Shown here: positions 24,749-34,607 of the stretch, in pieces
How positions within the stretch are numbered: the stretch's first letter is position 1
How the letters are laid out: each line of letters starts with the position of its first letter
Source of the DNA: UBA6623 sp965238125
Lineage (GTDB): Bacteria > Acidobacteriota > Terriglobia > Bryobacterales > UBA6623
Assembly (NCBI GenBank): GCA_965238125.1
Contig: OZ250179.1
Span: forward strand, 5,022,001 to 5,086,000
DNA length: 64,000 bases
Direction: 5' to 3'
Notes under the pieces: generated by a model
What the model was told of the DNA's origin: nothing
Database searches by the model: none
The model's input: only the letters and a program-made list of their open reading frames with translations
Translations under genes and position numbers: made by a program

Positions 24749-26977
24749 ATGCCGGATATCACAATTTCCGATAACGTTTCGTTGCCGATCGATATAAAAC
24801 CGAGCGGCTCCCTTTCGAAATATCTCAAGAATCCCTTGTCCCTTCTGACGACTTTGTCGTTGGATACGCCGTTGGTGAAGGCTCCGCTGAAGTTGTTGCG
24901 GGGCGGCTTTAAGCTGAAGAAAAGCGTCGATTTGATGGACCAAGGCGAGGCGAAGGCGCAGCTGAAGCTGAAGGCCGCGGTCGGACAGACCGTCGGCCTG
25001 CGGTTGTTCAAGGCGGGCAGTACTGTTTTCGCGGATCATTTTCGGGGTCCGGCGGTGTTGCGTAGAGCGGGGGAGGAGGCTTTGACGCCACGGGAGGTCG
25101 CCGAGGGCCGGGCGGTTTTGGCGTTCGACCTGACGCCGACGGTGCAGGCGGGGGTCCAGGGCAACTTGGGGCCGCTAAGCTTCGGGGTGGGCAAGAGCCG
25201 GAAGCTGACATTCGCCAACTACAAAGAGTTTGCCGTCAGCGACACCACGCCGTCGGTTGGGACAGCGGTTTCCCAGACGGTGAAGGAGTTCGTGATTCCG
25301 ACGAAACTCGCCGATCTGCGAAAGATTCCCGAGGGCACGACGGTGAGCGTGGAATCGGCCGGAGAGTTACGGGTTGAGGGAGGCCTCAACTTTGCGGGGG
25401 CTCCGAAGCCCTTTGCGAGCCTCGATGTGCCCGGGGTGAAAGATCCGATCGAAGTGAAGGCGGGGTACAAGGTTGGCGTGAGCGGCAAGTTTCGGTTGTT
25501 CAGTGAGTATCAGCTGCGTATTTGGAGGGTTGGGACCGGCGACAAGATCCGGCTTGGCTACTACAAAATGCAGGGCCGCGAAACAACGGTGACGGTGACG
25601 GCCGAGGCGGCGTTGAAGGTTGGGGCGGGGGACCACAGCGCGACCGTTGAATTGGTTCGGCCGGCCGGCGGCAAGAAGACGATTGACGAGAAACAACTCA
25701 CGGACGCCGGCTTGTCGGCGGCCCGGATCAAGGCGATTTCCAAGGTGGTGGAGGGTGGCATGAGCCGCAAGGTGGAGGCGAGTCTCGCGGCGTCTTTTCG
25801 CAAGCTGAACAAGGGCTCGGCTGCTTTCCTTTTTGAGGTTGACATGGCGGCGTTGGACAGCGCGGGCCGGAAGGCGGTCCAAGGGGCGTTGCGAAAAGAC
25901 ATCTCGGGACTTGGGGACGGCGACCGAGTGAAATCGCCCCAGGGAGTGAAGGGGCTTCGGTCCATTTTCCGAGAGGTGAGCGAAGAAGAGACCTCGCTTA
26001 GGATCAACCTATTCGGGATCTTCAACTACATCTCGGTGAGCAATCTGCTGAAGGACAGCCGAATCGTGAACACTCCGGGTGGCGAATTCGCGATTGTCGA
26101 CGAGGTCACGGCGACCCGGACGAAGGCCAACCTGAACAATCTAAAGAAGGGCGATAAGGCGCTGCGACACTTGATGGACGAGGCGATGCTGGTGACGGCG
26201 ATTTACCGTGGCGCTCGCCACAGCGTTCGGCAGGCGGACCTGGATTCGAGTTACACGTATTTTGAGTTGCATCGCGAGACCGGCCGGCGGCGGATGAAGG
26301 ACAACCTGGACGTGGTCGCGGCGCTGGGTCTGATTACCAGGGCCAGACAGCGTGAGCTGCTTGGCGGCGAGAAGAGATTCGGGACATCCACGTTTTATCT
26401 GGAAAGTAATTTCAACGACGACGAATTCCGGTCGATGTTTGTTCGCGATTCGGCCCCGAATGCCCCGAAAGCTAAGACGCCGGCGCAGTTTGATGATGCG
26501 GGTTTGCGGGCCTTGGGGGCGCTCTACCAAGGGGATCCGAGTAACGAAGGCAGATGGCGCGTGATGAAGGAGAATTGGCGGGCGCTGAAGCGGGCGCCGG
26601 CGCTGGGCTCGGTGACAGCCGTTGGAAAGGCCAAAGGGCTCGACCCGGAGCAGAGCAAGCTATTGGGAGTGGAGGTCGTGAAGATCCTCACATGGCGGGA
26701 GGCCATGGTCGATCTCGCCAAGGTGCTGCTGGATGTCGAGCCGTTTTTTAACGGGGGCGCCAAGGACCCCGATAGTGACGAGTTCAAGGATCTCCAGAAG
26801 CGATTGCGCGACAAGGTGGGGGAAGTGGCCAAAGAGTCGCGGGCTCAATGGGGTGATCCTTGGGGGATCGTGGCTCTTACTTATCTGGCCGGGCAGGCAG
26901 GTTCGAAGAGGGCGAAGGTCAGCAGTGAGAAGGTGCGGCTTGATGTCCGCAAGCCGCGGGCGGCGGCGGTTGCCTGA
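24749..26977 (+). CDS. Large protein of unknown function (742 residues)
   Basis: I recognise no domain. The protein starts MPDITISDNVSLPIDIKPSG, has no signal peptide or membrane helix and is rich in Lys. Residues about 60-340 look all-beta, with repeated LxVxAxV strand patterns (AQLKLKAAVGQTVGLRLF, IEVKAGYKVGVSGKFRLF, TTVTVTAEAALKVGAG). Residues 340-742 look mainly helical (FREVSEEETSLRINLFGIFN, LMDEAMLVTAIYRGARHS). ATG 24749 or the in-frame GTG 24743 could start it. Codon use is like its neighbours. Large beta-plus-helix cytosolic proteins of this kind occur as conflict or storage proteins, but nothing here decides it. Confidence 0.8.
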   Translation: MPDITISDNVSLPIDIKPSGSLSKYLKNPLSLLTTLSLDTPLVKAPLKLLRGGFKLKKSVDLMDQGEAKAQLKLKAAVGQTVGLRLFKAGSTVFADHFRGPAVLRRAGEEALTPREVAEGRAVLAFDLTPTVQAGVQGNLGPLSFGVGKSRKLTFANYKEFAVSDTTPSVGTAVSQTVKEFVIPTKLADLRKIPEGTTVSVESAGELRVEGGLNFAGAPKPFASLDVPGVKDPIEVKAGYKVGVSGKFRLFSEYQLRIWRVGTGDKIRLGYYKMQGRETTVTVTAEAALKVGAGDHSATVELVRPAGGKKTIDEKQLTDAGLSAARIKAISKVVEGGMSRKVEASLAASFRKLNKGSAAFLFEVDMAALDSAGRKAVQGALRKDISGLGDGDRVKSPQGVKGLRSIFREVSEEETSLRINLFGIFNYISVSNLLKDSRIVNTPGGEFAIVDEVTATRTKANLNNLKKGDKALRHLMDEAMLVTAIYRGARHSVRQADLDSSYTYFELHRETGRRRMKDNLDVVAALGLITRARQRELLGGEKRFGTSTFYLESNFNDDEFRSMFVRDSAPNAPKAKTPAQFDDAGLRALGALYQGDPSNEGRWRVMKENWRALKRAPALGSVTAVGKAKGLDPEQSKLLGVEVVKILTWREAMVDLAKVLLDVEPFFNGGAKDPDSDEFKDLQKRLRDKVGEVAKESRAQWGDPWGIVALTYLAGQAGSKRAKVSSEKVRLDVRKPRAAAVA

Positions 26978-27088
26978 CGAGCAGGTAGGGAGAAAGCTCC
27001 TACAGGCCGGCGTCTCACGTCTTTCGCGACTTGGTGCATCGAGGAACCGCGGTCGTCGCTATGAACTAAGCTCTTTGCGTTCCGGAGA

Positions 27089-27346
27089 TCATCGATCGAG
27101 TTTCTTCGCGAGCACCGTCATTTCCAGGTCATCCGCGAGTTGGTTGAGCTTGTCCGGATCGATGCCGGCCCTCAGCCCGCACGAATGCGGTTCTAGTTGG
27201 AAAGGGCGGAACGTCTTCTGTTCGTTGAGGGAAAGACCGGTGCGCAGGGCGCGGTTCACAACCTGTTGGAGGGTCAAATTGGACTCCCGGACTCTTCGTC
27301 GAAGGTTCCTGGCGACATCGGGTTCTAAGGTGAGCGTGATTCTCAT
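27089..27346 (-). CDS. Ribbon-helix-helix antitoxin-like protein (VapB type), no toxin adjacent
   Basis: An 85-residue protein starting MRITLTLEPDVARNLRRRVR, then NLTLQQVVNRALRTGL: a ribbon-helix-helix (CopG/Arc-like) DNA-binding N-terminus of the VapB kind. The tail GLRAGIDPDKLNQLADDLE matches the C-terminal toxin-binding segment of such antitoxins. No PIN-domain (VapC) gene follows: the 110 bp to the convergent gene end hold no frame. It may be an orphan antitoxin, a regulator, or the relic of a lost pair. ATG 27346 begins the canonical N-terminus; upstream frame extensions are unlikely. Confidence 0.72.
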   Translation of the reverse strand: MRITLTLEPDVARNLRRRVRESNLTLQQVVNRALRTGLSLNEQKTFRPFQLEPHSCGLRAGIDPDKLNQLADDLEMTVLAKKLDR

Positions 27347-27456
27347 AAACGTCCTCGTCCGGAACGACAGTGCGATCACAACATCATTATGTAGCGCTCC
27401 TGCTGATGCTTGCATAGCGAGGGCTCGAAGGGTCTCTCGGGCCCAATCTTCCCCGT

Positions 27457-28476
27457 TCATCCGCAGCCGCCCATGTTGCCGAATTGGTCGCGGTCCTTGG
27501 TCCAGCCCACGACCCCATCTCGCGTCTCTACCTTGACCCACCAAATCCCCCAAAGGTCTTCTCGGGTGGGAACGGGACCAATATACTCGCCCCAGCAACG
27601 CTTGTCGGGAAACGGGCAATGGTCGTGAACGTTCCCCGAGACGCCTAGTGCGAATACTTTTCCCTCGACCCAAACTCGACCGATGCCTTCGCCCAGACGG
27701 TCCAGCAGAAAAACGATCGAACCGGCTTTGGTCTTCGAGTAGGAGTCTGGGTGGCGAACACCCACGGGAACGGGTGTGATGTGCACTTCGCCGGTGAGCC
27801 CTTCGACTTTTTCTCCCTTATGAGCGCGGCCAACGACCGTTTGACTGTTGGGCTTGTCGTAGAGGACGGTGTCGGCGAGGACATCCCAGGTGCGAAACAT
27901 GCAACATTCGAAGGGACAAGCCTCTTTGGCAATGTGTGGTGATTGGGGTTTGCGGTTGGAGGGCAGGCTGTCGAGCCGTTGGTGATACTCTTGTTTCCGT
28001 TGAGCCAGGCGGGCTCGGTCCGCGGCGAGTTTCTTGGCGAGCGCGGACTGTTGGAACGTCGAGGTCTTGGTCAGCGGGTGAAGGGCATTGCCCTCGGTGA
28101 GAAGGCGCCGATCGATTTCATTGTTTTTCTTGTCGTAGAGATATTCCAAGATTCTGACGGCCTCGGCGTTGTTGCCGATTTCCACGTAGAACTCGGTCAA
28201 GTAGAACCACAAATAGTGGTTTCGGCATTGACGTCGAATCAGTTCTTTACGGGCGGCAGTGACGGCGTCATGATCGCCCGCCGTCATGGCGGCATCGTGT
28301 TTGCGGTTGAGGGCACGTTGAGCTTCCATGAATCCGGGGCCGAGTTGAGTACGGGCTTGGCAGGGGCCGCCGATGAGGTTCTCTTCCAGGTCAGGTTTCG
28401 CGGACTGGGCGGGCAGGGAAGGCGCAGTTGCGATGAGGAGGGTGACGGCGGGGAGGATTGCGGAAAGCTTGAGCAT
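27457..28476 (-). CDS. Secreted protein with helical repeat region and SH3-like C-terminus
   Basis: A 339-residue protein with a signal peptide (LSAILPAVTLLIATAPSLPA). Residues about 35-165 are helical, with a TPR-like unit (LWFYLTEFYVEIGNNAEAVR) and a charged coiled stretch (KKLAADRARLAQRKQEYHQ). The Cys-rich CPFECCMF precedes a beta segment (VLYDKPNSQTVVGRAHKGEKV) resembling a bacterial SH3 domain. It ends in a Trp-rich tail (DLWGIWWVKVETRDGVVGW). SH3-like domains often bind peptidoglycan, so a cell-wall sensor or lytic cofactor is possible; this is inference. It is unlinked to obvious partners. Confidence 0.7.
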   Translation of the reverse strand: MLKLSAILPAVTLLIATAPSLPAQSAKPDLEENLIGGPCQARTQLGPGFMEAQRALNRKHDAAMTAGDHDAVTAARKELIRRQCRNHYLWFYLTEFYVEIGNNAEAVRILEYLYDKKNNEIDRRLLTEGNALHPLTKTSTFQQSALAKKLAADRARLAQRKQEYHQRLDSLPSNRKPQSPHIAKEACPFECCMFRTWDVLADTVLYDKPNSQTVVGRAHKGEKVEGLTGEVHITPVPVGVRHPDSYSKTKAGSIVFLLDRLGEGIGRVWVEGKVFALGVSGNVHDHCPFPDKRCWGEYIGPVPTREDLWGIWWVKVETRDGVVGWTKDRDQFGNMGGCG

Positions 28477-28752
28477 GACGCAGCTTTGGACGCATACCTT
28501 GGAAGATGCGTTTCGGTTTGGTCGTGGTGGTTTGGTTGGTGTGTGAAAAAATGGGAGACAGCCCACTGCGCGCCCGATACCGTTGCTCTTTCCAAAGGCG
28601 CGGGCGGCTGAGTAGGCTAGGAGGAGGTCGTGAGCGGGTAAGACCGTGGGTGTTGACCGAATCCTAATCGACGTTGTGGTCGGCGCGGTTTTCGCGGCGG
28701 GCTTGGCTTTGTCCGCGGCGCCTCAGAGGAGCCGTCCGAAAAGATCATCTTC

Positions 28753-29566
28753 GTGTTGAGCCTCCTACAAGTCGGTGTCCTCGAGCGGGTTGAGGAGTTC
28801 CGCGCCGAGTTCGCGGCCGGCGAGCCCTTTCCGCACATCGTTATTGACAACTTCCTCGATCCTGAATACTGTTGCCGCCTCCGAGACGAGTTTCCGGCCT
28901 TCGATGCGGAAAAAGCGCGGAACGAGTTCGGCGAGATCGGGGGCAAAGCGGTTCACCAGAACTTGCCGGGGCTCGGTCCCGCATACAAGGACTTCGACAG
29001 GATGATTCGGTCTCGGGATTTCCTCACCTGGGTCGAGACGGTCACGGGGATCTCCAAGCTGCTCTATGACTCCGACTATGTCGGCGGCGGAACCCACGAG
29101 AACCTCGACGGGCAAGACCTCGATCCTCACGTCGACTTCAACTATCACCCCACGAGGGGGCTGCACCGGCGGCTGAATCTGCTTCTGTTCCTCAACCGAA
29201 AATGGCGCGAGGATTGGGGCGGTTCACTCGAATTGCATCGCAGCCCGTGGCTGCGGAGCGAGGAGAATCAGGTCAAAATGATTCGGCCGATCGAGAACCG
29301 GATCGTCTTGTTTGAGACGTCCGAACGTTCCTGGCACGGATTCAGTAAGATCCGTTATCAGGAGAGGCAAAAGGATCTCTCGCGACGCTCGATTGCGGTC
29401 TACTTTTACACCCAAGCTCGCCCCGAGCAAGAAATCGTTCCCTCACATGCAACCATCTACGTGCCGCGGAAACATCCCCACCCCATCCGAGCGGGCTATA
29501 CGTTGCGAGAGCAGGACGTCGAGGCGCTGCAAACACTCATTGAACGCAGGGATCGGCAGCTTCAAT
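28753..29566 (+). pseudogene. 2-oxoglutarate/Fe(II) oxygenase, 5' part of split gene
   Basis: The first 271 residues of a 2OG-Fe(II) dioxygenase of the prolyl-4-hydroxylase-like type. FPHIVIDNFLDPEYC begins the fold. The iron ligands are His and Asp in DPHVDFNYHPTRG (about 125) and the distal His in SERSWHGFSKI; the Arg that binds 2-oxoglutarate is in LSRRSIAVYFY. Coding matches the family up to RDRQLQ and then enters the IS1380 right end (29567). The true 3' end lies at 14802-14684 on the other strand. Together they make a 310-residue protein. The start is GTG 28753 or TTG 28756. Such enzymes hydroxylate proteins, glycans or small molecules; the target is unknown. Confidence 0.88.
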
Positions 29567-29793
29567 CCAGGATTTCCATTTTGGCCCTGGCACGGTCACA
29601 GGATACACCCCCGCTGCGCCGAATACCACGTCTTTTCGCGCTGAACCCTGCACATCACCTCCGCCGGTAGGCGCCAAGGCTCGTCCGTCCGCTCACAGAC
29701 GTTGATTGAGCGGACTGAACGGCGCTCCGGCCGACACTGCTCCTTGCGAAACCTTTTTGGAGCCAAAAACTGTTGATCCTCGCCCGGGCAACG

Positions 29794-31109
29794 CTACCCA
29801 CCCGGCACAGGCAGCGCCCAGATCCTATGCAGCATGTCGCCGAACAGCCGCCGGTTCAGATGTCCTTCGGCCAACAGCAGCCAATAGTACCGCGCATGCT
29901 TGACCAGCCTACCGCCCGTCTTCATCAGCCGCTGTTGCAAGCTCGTCAGCGACCAGCTCTTGATCCGTTGCGGCAGCCCGAGCCTCCGCCATAGGTTCCC
30001 CAGATTATAGGCCAGCACGCTGAGTTGCAGTCGCACTTCGTTGGCCCGGAACCGATGGCATGACAGCCTTGTCCAATGCGTCGCTTGTTTGCCTTCCTTG
30101 ATCCACTGCTCCGCCGTGCCGCGCTTGTTGTAGAACCGCATCAGCGAGCGGCTCGGCAAGGCCATGCTCGTGACGATGAAACCGACGCGAGGAAACAACT
30201 CACCTTGGTGATGCTCGACCTTCGCAACAACCCGCCGGGACTTCGACCAGCTCGCGGCCTGATACCGAAAGCTCCTGTAGCGCACCAGGGGCTTTGCGCT
30301 CGGCCTGCCCGGCGGACGAAACAGGATATCTTCGATCTCCAGCTCCAGGCTCTTGTTGGCCGGGATGCGAATCACGTAGTCCACGCCGCGCTCCTCCAAC
30401 GTCTCGTAAATATCCGGCTTGGCGAAGGCGGCATCGGCCCGGAACGTCACCTGTTTGCCCTCCGCCTGTTGGCGTTCGATTTCCGGCAGCAGCAGCTCGT
30501 CCCAGTCCTCGGCGCTGGACACGTTGCCCGGTCGCAACTTTGCCGCCAAGCAATCGCCGTGCTGGTTGAACAGCAACAGTGGGTGGTAGCAGACCGACTC
30601 GAAGTGGCCGTTGTAGGCGCTGCCTTCCTGCCGGCCGTGGACGGGGCTCTCGGTAGAGTCCATGTCCAGCACGACGCACGCGGAGTCATCACCGGCCTCG
30701 GCTTGCGCGATCAACTCGCGGTTCACCGCCATCAGCCCGATCAGATTCTCGTCGCCGGCGAGCATGGCGGTCTCGAAGCTCTGCAGCCGGGAGGTCAGCG
30801 CCGCGCCGCGATCCCAGTTCTTCTTCGAGCCAATCAGCCGAAAGGTTGGATCGGCGGAGACACGAACGGCGTCGTTGAGATCCTCGTAGCCCGCCAAGCG
30901 GGAGTAGACCGACTGTCGCAGCAGATCGACGAACGGGAACTTCTTGTTCGAGCCTTGCCGCGAATCCGTCAGATGCTCGTCTATCAGCTTGCCTAGTCCG
31001 AGTCGTTCGTCCAGTTCGCGAATGAGAATCAGCCCGCCATCCGAGGTGACTCGCGATCCTTGGAAATCGACCTTGAGAAATCCATTGAAGGTGAGCTGAA
31101 ACGGTTTGT
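29794..31109 (-). pseudogene. IS1380 type B transposase, start codon removed by nested insertion
   Basis: Uninterrupted coding from DKPFQLTFNGFLKVDFQG to PVPGG with the full catalytic set: VLDMDSTESPVHG, RADAAFAKPDIYE and EQWIKEGKQATHWTR. The native first residues (MGEKEN) are cut off by the type A element starting at 31110. The left end of that element happens to supply an open frame, so a 478-residue chimera could start at 31230 (MFFTHWVLASMG…). It may be translated if a promoter in the type A end fires outward. Confidence 0.85.
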
Positions 31110-32771
31110 CCCGCATTTTCAATTTGATGTTTGACATCCCGACCTTCCAGCGGCCTTGAGCGTTCTTATTCATAGGGGCTAGAGCCCGATGAGGACCCAT
31201 GGAGGCCAACACCCAATGGGTGAAAAACAAACCAAGCCATTCCAGCTAAGTTTCAACGGCTTGTTGAAAGTCGATTTCCAGGGATCGCATGTCACTTCCG
31301 ACGGTGGCCTGATTTTGGTTCGCGAACTGGACGAGCGGCTCGGTCTCGGGAAGCTGATCGATGAGTATCTCAGCGACTCGCGACAAGGCTTGAACAAGAA
31401 GTTCCCGCTGGCCGATCTGCTGCGCCAGTCGATCTACAGCCGCTTGGCAGGCTACGAGGACGTCAACGACGCCGTCCGAGTGTCGGCTGACCCGACGTTT
31501 CGCTTGATCGGCTCGCAGAGGAACTGGGATCGCCGAGCGGCCTTGACCTCGACGCTGCATGGCTTCGAGACGGAGATGCTGGCGAGCGAAGAGAACCTGC
31601 TGGGGCTGATGGCGCTGAACCGAGAGCTGGTCGGGCAAGCGGAGGCGTTCGACGACTCCGAGCGGGTCGTTCTGGACATGGACTCCACCGAGAGTCCGGT
31701 CCATGGCCAACAGGAAGGCAGTGCCTACAACGGACACTTCGAGTCGGTCTGCTACCACCCGTTGCTTTTGTTCAACGGTCATGGTGATTGCCTCGCTGCC
31801 AAGCTGCGTCCCGGCAACGTGCACAGCGCCGAGGACTGGGATGAGCTATTGTTGCCGGAGATCGAGCGCCAACAGGCTGCGGGCAAGCAGGTCGCCTTCC
31901 GGGGCGATGCCGCCTTTGCCAAGCCGGAGATCTACGAGGCGCTGGAGGAGCGCGGCGCGGACTACGCGATCCGCATTCCGGCCAAGTAAGAACCTGGAGC
32001 TGGAGATCGAAGACATCCTGTTTCGTCCGCCGGGGAGGCCCGGCCGCAAGCCGCTAGTGCGCTACAAGAGCTTTCGCTATCAGGCGGAGAGCTGGAAGGG
32101 GCCGAGACGAGTTGTCGCCAAGGTCGAGCACCACCAGGGCGAGCTATTCGCGCGCGTCGGTTTTATCGTGACGAACATGAGCTTGCCAAGCCGGTCGGTG
32201 GTGCGTTTCTACAACAAGCGCGGCACGGCGGAGCAGTGGATCAAAGAAGGTAAGCAAGCGACGCACTGGACGCGGCTGTCGTGCCATCGCTTCCGGGCGA
32301 ACGAGGTGCGCTTGCAGTTAAGCGTGCCGGCCTACAACCTGGGCAACCTGTGGCGGCGACTCGGGTTGCCGCACAGGATCAAGACGTGGTCACTGACGAG
32401 CTTGCAGCAGCGGTTGATGAAGACGGGCGGCAGATTGGTCAAGCACGCGCGGTACTACTGGTTGCTCTTGGCCGAGGGACATCTGAACCGGCGGCTGTTT
32501 GGCGACATGCTGCGGAGGATCTGGGCGCTGCCTGTGCCGGGTGGTTAGCACCGCACTTGGCGAATGCGAAATCTGTGTACTGAGGACGGAAGCTCGGAGG
32601 GGTGTCTGCGAAATTGACTTCGCAGCGGCGGATCAGCCCCCATGAGGGGCAAGAAGGGGGCTCGATCGGTCCCGCCTCAGCCGCCGCCTCTTTCGGGTGG
32701 AGAAATGGTTGCGCTTCGCCGGGTGAGGGTGTAGACTCGTGCCGTCAGAGGAGCCAAATCGGAAATCATGG
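31110..32771 (+). mobile_element. IS1380-family element type A, copy 3 (nested in type B)
   Basis: 1662 bp, bounded by 5-bp duplications tttgt (31105-31109 and 32772-32776). Removing the element and one duplication restores the type B transposase start gggtgaaaaagaaaacaaac exactly. It has a compensating one-base loss in the leader (about 31197) and a one-base gain inside the transposase. Confidence 0.93.
31216..32548 (+). pseudogene. IS1380 type A transposase, frameshifted
   Basis: Identical to the intact protein at 17848-19179 up to IRIPA. One extra base at about 31985 turns AATAAG into AAGTAAG and stops the frame at 31989. The remainder (NLELEIEDILFRPPGR to the C-terminus) is open in the next frame to 32548. 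The catalytic Glu is lost from the first product, so this copy should be inactive unless the extra base is a sequencing error. Confidence 0.88.
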
Positions 32772-33208
32772 TTTGTTTTCTTTTTCACCCATTGGGTGTT
32801 GATCTCCTCAGCGCCTTGAGTGCTTTCAAGCCCGCATAAATAGAGGCGTCCGAGTCCACCCGATGGTTAGCAGAACCGAAACTAAAGTGGAAATCCGGGT
32901 TCAAACGATTCCTTTTCAATCTGGCGACGGACAAGCCATTCAAAGTCGCTTTTCGAGAAGCTCCGGGCGTCTGGAACAAACCGGCTTCTCTCGCCACTTT
33001 TTCCGCATCCTCAAGATACTTGTTCAATGCGCCAAGCAGTTCGCGCTCGTACTCGGAGCGGCGCTCAAGTTGAATTAGCCACGCGCGAAATTTGAACCCA
33101 GGAAGCTCTGACTTTTCCGTGTAGACCTTCACCGGACTCACAAACTGGAAGAGGCGGCGAGGCTGCATGTTTTCCTCGACCATCCGTTGCCAGATGTAAA
33201 GGGTATTA

Positions 33209-34301
33209 TTGAGTCTCGCAAAATAGAGTGACACCTTTTGGTGTTGCCGTACGTATTCTTATGTATGGGAACACCGAAAGGAAAGCGCCGCGATTTCGAA
33301 GCATTGGAGAAACGCCGTTTCGAAGCGATGCGTTTGCTCGATGAAGGACTCAATCAGTCCGAAACCGCCAGGCGTCTGACAGTCGCCCGCCAAACCGTCA
33401 GTGAGTGGCGACGACAGTACCTGGCGCAAGGCGAGGCCGGGCTGCGCAAGGCCGGCCGCGCCGGCCGCAAGCCGCTATTAGACGCCACGCAGCTCGAACG
33501 CCTGGAGATCCTGCTGCTCGAAGGCCCCGAGGCGCACGGCTTCCCGACGCCGTTGTGGAGCTGTCCGCGGGTGGCTCGTCTGATCCGAGACGAGTTCGGC
33601 GTGCGCTATCACGAGGGCCATGTCTGGAAGATCCTGCGGGCGCTCGGCTGGAGCCCGCAACGCCCGGTCGGCAAAGCCCGCGAGCGCAACGAAGAGGCCA
33701 TCCGCGACTGGAAGTGCAAGAGGTGGCCGGCCATTAAAAAAAGCCCGCAAACAAGACCGCACGATCGTCTTCATCGACGAAAGCGGATGGAGTCAGAAGC
33801 CGCATCGTTGCCGCACCTGGGCGCCGCGCGGCGAGACGCCGCTGCTGGAGTTCAACTTCAATTGGCAGAAGCTTTCGGTGTCGGCCGGGTTGACGTTGCG
33901 CAACTTTTACTTTCGGCTCTATCCCGGCGCGATTGGCGAGTTGGAGGTCATCGACTTTCTGAAGGCCTTGGTTCGCCACATGGACGGCCCGTTGATGATC
34001 GTCTGGGACCGCTTGCCGGCGCATCGCAGTCGGATGGTGCGAGAGTTCATTGAACTCTCGCAAGGCCATATCGTGACGGAGTATTTGCCGGCGTATGCGC
34101 CGGAGCTGAATCCGGTGGAATACATCTGGGCGTACTGGAAACAGCACGAGTTGCCGAACGTCTGTCCGAAGGACTACTGGGAACTCGACGAACGTGCCCG
34201 CAAAACGCTGCGGCGCATGCGCCGCAAAACGCGCTTGATTACCGCTTTCTGGAAACAGTCTTCTCTTTGTCTCGATTGACAGGATATTATGCGAGACTCA
34301 A
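33209..34301 (+). mobile_element. IS630-family element, copy 3
   Basis: 1093 bp between TA dinucleotides (33207-33208 and 34302-34303), with ends ttgagtctcgcaaaat and atgcgagactcaa. It splits the integrase-coupled gene. It is more diverged from copies 1 and 2 than they are from each other. Confidence 0.92.
33265..34279 (+). pseudogene. IS630-family transposase with altered frameshift site
   Basis: The first frame starts MGTPKGKRRDFEALEKRRFE and has the HTH SQSETARRLTVARQTVSEW. The catalytic frame carries TIVFIDESG, LMIVWDRLPAH and ELNPVEYIWAYWK, ending at 34279. The junction has seven A (33736-33742) instead of eight. A -1 slip no longer reaches the catalytic frame; a +1 or -2 event would be needed. 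Without it the first frame runs on in the wrong frame to 34053. It is probably inactive, or dependent on transcriptional slippage. Confidence 0.82.
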
Positions 34302-34607
34302 TAAGCGCATACTTGATAATCCATGTACCTCTCTGCCCATCGCAGAGGCTGAAATACCTTCCCCATTGGTGGATTGCGCTTTCAAGCTCGGAATAGCGTT
34401 TTAATTGACTAGCTCTCAACACTGGGCTCGACGGAGAGGCTTGCTCAAGAACGGGAAGGACATCATCTCGCAGATTCACCAATACTTGACGGGCTTTAGG
34501 GCGCCGTGCAACGGTGAGCAGAAACTTCCGTCGAGCACCATCAACTACCCACTCCTTTTGCTCGGAAGGGTCGTACCAAGCGCCACCAAACAGCACGCGA
34601 TCTTGGC

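Larger units (their letters stand above)
29567..32899 (-). mobile_element. IS1380-family element type B, copy 2, with type A nested inside
   Basis: A minus-strand type B element. Its right end is ccaggatttccatttt (29567) and its left end cccggatttccactttag read minus from 32899. A type A copy (31110-32771) has inserted into the transposase 5' end with a tttgt duplication. The outer flanks do not match (tcaat at 29562-29566, ttcaa at 32900-32904), so the two ends come from different insertion sites. That is a recombination signature. Confidence 0.9.

Noticed and set aside
22655..26977. The two MBL proteins plus the 742-residue protein as a defence operon
   Set aside because: Gaps of 85 bp and about 220 bp, no nuclease or NTPase domain, and MBL subgroups that look metabolic; co-location alone is not enough.
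29567..29670. C-terminal residues of the oxygenase running past RDRQLQ (SRISILALARSQDTPP)
   Set aside because: These codons are the right end of the IS1380 type B element and do not continue the family alignment; the true end is at 14802-14684.
32863..33078. Plus-strand 71-residue ORF as the lost oxygenase 3' end
   Set aside because: It happens to be in frame across the IS but is antisense to the well-formed integrase-coupled gene, and the real 3' end was found elsewhere with a matching duplication.
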